The position numbers and the translations under genes were made by a program. From a bacterium (GTDB lineage Bacteria; Bacillota; Clostridia; Lachnospirales; Lachnospiraceae): a stretch of 64,000 bases of DNA. The stretch is from NCBI GenBank assembly GCA_004562765.1, contig SFRL01000011.1, positions 1 through 64,000 on the forward strand, written 5' to 3'. Shown in pieces: positions 60,731 to 64,000 of the stretch. Under the pieces are notes generated by a model. That model saw only the letters and a list, made by a program, of their open reading frames with translations. It was not told the DNA's origin and did not search any database. Position 1 is the stretch's first letter, and each line of letters opens with the position of its first letter.

Positions 60731-61984
60731 CTACAGCACGCGTCGTACAGCGAGAATCGTCCGATAAGTGGCATTTTGTGTCGCGATGCCCACCGCCGAG
60801 CTCTGTGCGCCTACGATACGGCCTCCGCCGATGTAGATCGCCACATGTCCACTGTAGCAGATCAGGTCTCCGGGCTGTGCATTGCTGTAGCTGACTGCCC
60901 GTCCACAACTGCGCAGTGCGTAAGAACTGTGGGGTAGACTGATGCCGAAATGTCCGAAGACACTCATCACAAATCCGGAGCAGTCTGCTCCGTTTGTCAG
61001 ACTGGTACCGCCCCACACATACGGATTACCTATAAACTGCATCGCATAATCCACAACAGCCTGTCCGCTGATATTTGTCTGATAGGCAGGATTTGCACCG
61101 CCGTCATCCGTGCCGCCGGAGCTGCTGTCCGAACCGCCGCCCTGCTGTTGCTGCTGTTGTTGTGCGGCTTCCTGTCTGCGGCGCTCTTCTTCCTCCTGAC
61201 GCCTGCGTTCCTCTTCCCGGCGTCTGCGTTCTTCCTCCTCTGCGGCGATACGCGCCTGCTCTGCAACGATGATATCGTTCTGCTCCTGTATCGTTTGCTT
61301 ATACTGTGCTGCCAGTGCTTCCGCCTGCGCGAGCTTTGTGTCGAAATCATCCATGGTCGCACGCTTTTTCGTCAGCATGTTCTGCAATTCCTCGGACTGA
61401 TGCTCCTGATTCTCTTTCAGTGCCAGCATATCCTGCTGCTCCTGCTCCAGAGTTTCCTTGAGCTCCGCCACCTGCGTGATCGTATCCTGATACTCGTTCA
61501 GCATTGTGCGGTCATAGTCGTAGATCTGATTAAAGTATTCCACGCGGTTCAAAAAGTCCGCCATGCTGCCGGCTCCGAGCAGTGATTCGATCAGTGCGTT
61601 GTCACCCCGTTCATACATAAAACGGATCCGTTTTTTCATGCTCTCGTACTGCTTTTCCGCTGTCTCCTCCGCCTCTGCCAGATCGGCTGTCGCCTGATCG
61701 ATATCCGCTTCCTTCTGGGTGATCTCGTCTTTTAACACCTCAATATCCAGAAGCAGCGCAACCAGTTCCGAGTCAAGGGAATCGATCTCCTGCTGCAGTG
61801 AATTCTGTTTTTTTTCTATATCTGAAATCTGGCTTTTGGTCTGATCAAGCTGCTGGTTTGCCTCGTTGATCTTGTCCTTCGCGTCCTGGATCGCGGATGC
61901 ACCGGTGCTCTGAGCCATTCCGCCTGCCAGTGCCACGACAAGGGCCGCTGCCAGGATGCGTTTTCCGTTTCTCTGTCGTATCAT
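60731..61984 (-). CDS. Secreted coiled-coil NlpC/P60 peptidoglycan endopeptidase (PcsB/CwlO-like)
   Basis: The protein has 417 residues. A signal peptide ends near GASAIQDA. A long coiled coil (about 30-255) is followed by an Arg/Glu and Gln-rich hinge (about 235-290) and an NlpC/P60 domain (about 305-417). The catalytic Cys is in GADCSGFVMSVFGHFG, His in YSGHVAIYIGGGRI; the third polar residue lies in the last strands. It cuts between gamma-D-Glu and the diamino acid in stem peptides. The coiled coil fits activation by FtsEX as in PcsB/CwlO, though that pair is not in this window. Confidence 0.92.
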   Translation of the reverse strand: MIRQRNGKRILAAALVVALAGGMAQSTGASAIQDAKDKINEANQQLDQTKSQISDIEKKQNSLQQEIDSLDSELVALLLDIEVLKDEITQKEADIDQATADLAEAEETAEKQYESMKKRIRFMYERGDNALIESLLGAGSMADFLNRVEYFNQIYDYDRTMLNEYQDTITQVAELKETLEQEQQDMLALKENQEHQSEELQNMLTKKRATMDDFDTKLAQAEALAAQYKQTIQEQNDIIVAEQARIAAEEEERRRREEERRRQEEEERRRQEAAQQQQQQQGGGSDSSSGGTDDGGANPAYQTNISGQAVVDYAMQFIGNPYVWGGTSLTNGADCSGFVMSVFGHFGISLPHSSYALRSCGRAVSYSNAQPGDLICYSGHVAIYIGGGRIVGAQSSAVGIATQNATYRTILAVRRVL

Positions 61985-62076
61985 ATTTCCTCCTGGATCA
62001 TATTCTCACGACCTCAGCAGTAGATGCTTCGGTCTGTTTTGAACAATTATAGCTTATCTACTTCAGTACCTTCACT

Positions 62077-62105
62077 GTATGCGGAGAAACAAATTCTCCG
62101 CATAC
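62077..62105 (-). terminator. Hairpin after the SPOCS/LysM gene
   Basis: GTATGCGGAGAA (62077-62088) and its complement (62094-62105) form a 12-bp perfect stem, 31 bases past the stop at 62137. T-run is poor. Confidence 0.6.
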
Positions 62106-62136
62106 ATATTTAGTATAACACTCCCATGCATGGATT

Positions 62137-63726
62137 TCAACTGATGGTCTTCACGATCATGAGCTTATCCTTCGGATGAACAGTCTCATCTGTCAGCCCG
62201 TTTTGCTCCATGAGCTGGCGCATCGTCACACGGTGTGCCTTGGCGATATCCCACAGTTTTTCGCCGTTTTTCACGATGTAACCGATCATACCCGGCTGCG
62301 TCCGGAGCTGTTTCTCATCCACTTCAGACACCTCGATTTTTTCCACATTTTTCACATTCTGATTCTCAAAAATGATCACGCAGAGACGAATCTGGGCCTT
62401 GCATTCCACCTGACTCTGATCGATCAGCGCCGTCGTCAGTTGATCAATGCCCGCCTCCAGCTCATAGCTGATGTCCGCACCGTCAGGGCGCAGCCCCGGC
62501 ACCTCCACCATTTCCGAAAAAGGAAGTGTCTCATCCACTGTCATAAGCGGCATCTCATCGTTGGCGGCGATATAGAGCAGCTTCATTTTCAGTATTCCCG
62601 ACACTTCCAGTCTGCCGTCGGCGGGTGTCACCTCCTCCACCTGCACATTTCCCACACAAGAACAGATCTGCAGCACCTGCGCGGCAGTGTCCAGTGTCAT
62701 GCGCTCGTTCAGCCGGAACCGGGAGTCATTTTTTATGAGCAGTCTCTGCAGATTCACGTCTTCTCTGGTACAGTTCAGATCCCGGTCCGTGGCATACGCA
62801 TCCTGCAGCAGTGTCAGTGTCTGCTCCTGCCATAACGTATAGTCTACCTCCAGCACTGCCGTGAGCTGCAGCATACGCTCCTCGCCGTCAAAATCCTCTG
62901 CAGCTTCAAGCTCCCCGCTGAGCAGGCGCACACGCACCCATGAAAGCATCTGCGGATCCGCCTCCTCGGCATCTACCTGTGTCTGCAGCGGCACCGCCAG
63001 TTCCAGACACTGCAGTTGTTCCGACTCTCCTGTACCAAGATAAACCATATGTACAAACAGTTCGCCGTTCAGATCGATCTTTCCGTCCTCCAGCCGGCTC
63101 TCGATTCCGCGGGGCTGCAGGGAATACCACAAGATTTCCTGTATCCCGGGCTTGTTGGAAGGCAGCGACAGTTCCGTGCGAAAACGGCTTGTATCTTTTT
63201 TCTGTCCCAAAAGTTCTAACGCCTCGACTTCCTCCTTGCGCACCTGCACATGATCTCCCGTATCGCCGTTTAGGCCGGTCGCCAGTGCATGCACACACGG
63301 CTGCCTTAGCTGTAACTGCAGGGTGATGAGTGAGCGGATCTCCAGCTTGCGGGAATTGATCAGTCCGATGGACAGGTCCTCGATCTCAGGGTCCACATAA
63401 ACGGTGTCATACTCTCCCGCGCCCTCCATCCGCACGTTTTCCTGAAAGGGTATCTCTCCCTGCAGACGGCCGAAATAACCGTCCGCTCCGTTGCTGCGGT
63501 AAAGCACCTCAAAATGCAGCGCGCCCCGCAACCGCACAAGATCCGCTTCGACCTTGATCTCCTCCATGCGCACCTGCCCTTTGTCTTCAATGATTTTTAA
63601 AATGTCCGGCTTATACTCCGCCAGATTGTAGTCATCGTCCAGTGTGATCTGTGTGACTGCTCTGCCCTTTTCGCAGATCACATGGATCTGACGGCGTTCA
63701 CACTCCAGATATTCTCCTGATTCCAT
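62137..63726 (-). CDS. SPOCS-domain (DUF3794) and LysM protein
   Basis: The start is set at MESGEYLECERRQIHV (GGAGG upstream), giving 529 residues. Two or three SPOCS/DUF3794 repeats occupy most of it (for example VRLRGALHFEVLYRSNGADG and EVSGILKMKLLYIAANDE), with a C-terminal LysM domain (about 482-527, VKNGEKLWDIAKAHRVTMRQ). Such proteins are linked to spore coat or cortex assembly in spore formers. No signal peptide is seen, consistent with assembly on the forespore surface from the mother cell. The neighbouring gene is veg. Confidence 0.9.
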   Translation of the reverse strand: MESGEYLECERRQIHVICEKGRAVTQITLDDDYNLAEYKPDILKIIEDKGQVRMEEIKVEADLVRLRGALHFEVLYRSNGADGYFGRLQGEIPFQENVRMEGAGEYDTVYVDPEIEDLSIGLINSRKLEIRSLITLQLQLRQPCVHALATGLNGDTGDHVQVRKEEVEALELLGQKKDTSRFRTELSLPSNKPGIQEILWYSLQPRGIESRLEDGKIDLNGELFVHMVYLGTGESEQLQCLELAVPLQTQVDAEEADPQMLSWVRVRLLSGELEAAEDFDGEERMLQLTAVLEVDYTLWQEQTLTLLQDAYATDRDLNCTREDVNLQRLLIKNDSRFRLNERMTLDTAAQVLQICSCVGNVQVEEVTPADGRLEVSGILKMKLLYIAANDEMPLMTVDETLPFSEMVEVPGLRPDGADISYELEAGIDQLTTALIDQSQVECKAQIRLCVIIFENQNVKNVEKIEVSEVDEKQLRTQPGMIGYIVKNGEKLWDIAKAHRVTMRQLMEQNGLTDETVHPKDKLMIVKTIS

Positions 63727-63840
63727 ACAAAAAGACCTCCATTTTTGACTCACTTAACAATAAGTATTCAAAAATGAAGATCTTTATGCGAATCTTTACG
63801 ATTCTTTTTTGCATAAGTGTGCAATGCCCTTCCAAAGCAA

Positions 63841-64000
63841 TCAGCACAATTTCATACGGATATCTCTGGTAATGATATCAGTGTAGGAAAAGGACAGAAG
63901 CTGCGGTGGATTGAGTCCATCGGTGCTGTCTACAAGAATGGTGAATACACTGGGGTAAGCGTTCTGAATGACGCCCTCCTGGATATCGACCTTGTTGCGT
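63841..64000 (-). CDS. veg: Veg-family protein, C-terminal part (cut by the window end)
   Basis: The frame is open to base 64000 and gives about 53 residues: a start-side NKVDIQEGVIQNAYPSVFTI, then LVDSTDGLNPPQLLSFSYTD and IITRDIRMKLC. This matches the second half of Veg, a small Firmicutes protein (about 80-90 residues) reported to promote biofilm formation. The stop is the TCA at 63841-63843. It is ordinary clostridial placement near spore-coat-type genes. Confidence 0.85.
   Translation of the reverse strand, partial: RNKVDIQEGVIQNAYPSVFTILVDSTDGLNPPQLLSFSYTDIITRDIRMKLC

Noticed and set aside
1..64000. CRISPR array, rRNA, prophage or integrative-element core genes
   Set aside because: No regularly spaced repeats, rRNA motifs, integrase or phage structural genes were seen.

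Overview
The window reads as chromosome of a Gram-positive, endospore-forming-lineage Clostridia, most likely Lachnospiraceae. The evidence is moderate GC, strong AGGAGG ribosome-binding sites, the cdaA-cdaR-glmM module, comFC next to a YvyF-like gene, an mbl-flhO-flhP block, a SPOCS/LysM protein beside veg, and CDP-glycerol wall-polymer enzymes. Species cannot be fixed from sequence alone. Almost all genes lie on the minus strand. Many predicted starts were moved to the internal Met, GTG or TTG that has the ribosome-binding site.

Layout. 1-3.4 kb is accessory: the 3' part of an IS1634-type transposase gene, then an A/T-rich three-gene unit (XRE regulator, ImmA/IrrE metallopeptidase, PIN-like protein) with its own promoter, palindromic operators and an internal attenuator. 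3.4-11.3 kb holds an amidase/glucosaminidase autolysin, carbamate kinase, a solitary HicB, an HtrA protease and glmS. 11.4-24.5 kb is the envelope block: an LCP ligase, a CDP-glycerol wall-polymer cluster with its ABC exporter, a polyprenyl-phosphate sugar transferase, HPr, glmM, cdaR, cdaA and two unknown membrane proteins. 24.5-31.3 kb carries yvyF, comFC, recD2, a rod-binding protein, flgG/flhP, flhO and mbl. 31.4-38 kb has uvrA and uvrB, separated by an unusual 640-bp gap with two related giant hairpins, and a RhuM-family gene. 38-46.8 kb has a GH36 alpha-galactosidase, a transglutaminase-like protein, secA, a TSCPD protein and a polar amino-acid ABC importer. 46.8-58.2 kb is rich in signalling: PilZ, GGDEF, NHL, CHASE2-adenylate cyclase, a GNAT-type toxin-antitoxin pair, a FecR-domain surface protein, a complete type I toxin/antisense-RNA cassette, GAF/HD-GYP and an MBL-fold hydrolase. 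58.3-64 kb has DUF421, methionine aminopeptidase with a SEC-C tail, a PrsA-like lipoprotein, an NlpC/P60 hydrolase, SPOCS/LysM and the end of veg.

How the genes fit together. GlmS and GlmM make amino-sugar precursors for the wall. CdaA/CdaR make c-di-AMP, which in other Firmicutes is tied to wall and osmotic homeostasis. The TagB/F-like enzymes, TagGH exporter and LCP ligase build and attach a polyol-phosphate polymer. Three cyclic-nucleotide systems (c-di-AMP, c-di-GMP, cAMP) are encoded within 40 kb.

Most interesting signals: (1) the paired, inverted, covarying ~190-nt hairpins between uvrB and uvrA; (2) a 29-residue holin-like toxin with a ~90-nt convergent antisense RNA, both promoters and terminators readable, plus a decayed second copy of the cassette tail on the far side of the FecR gene; (3) the XRE-ImmA-PIN unit with an attenuator between regulator and effectors; (4) a toxin-antitoxin pair wedged into the FecR/CHASE2-cyclase locus.
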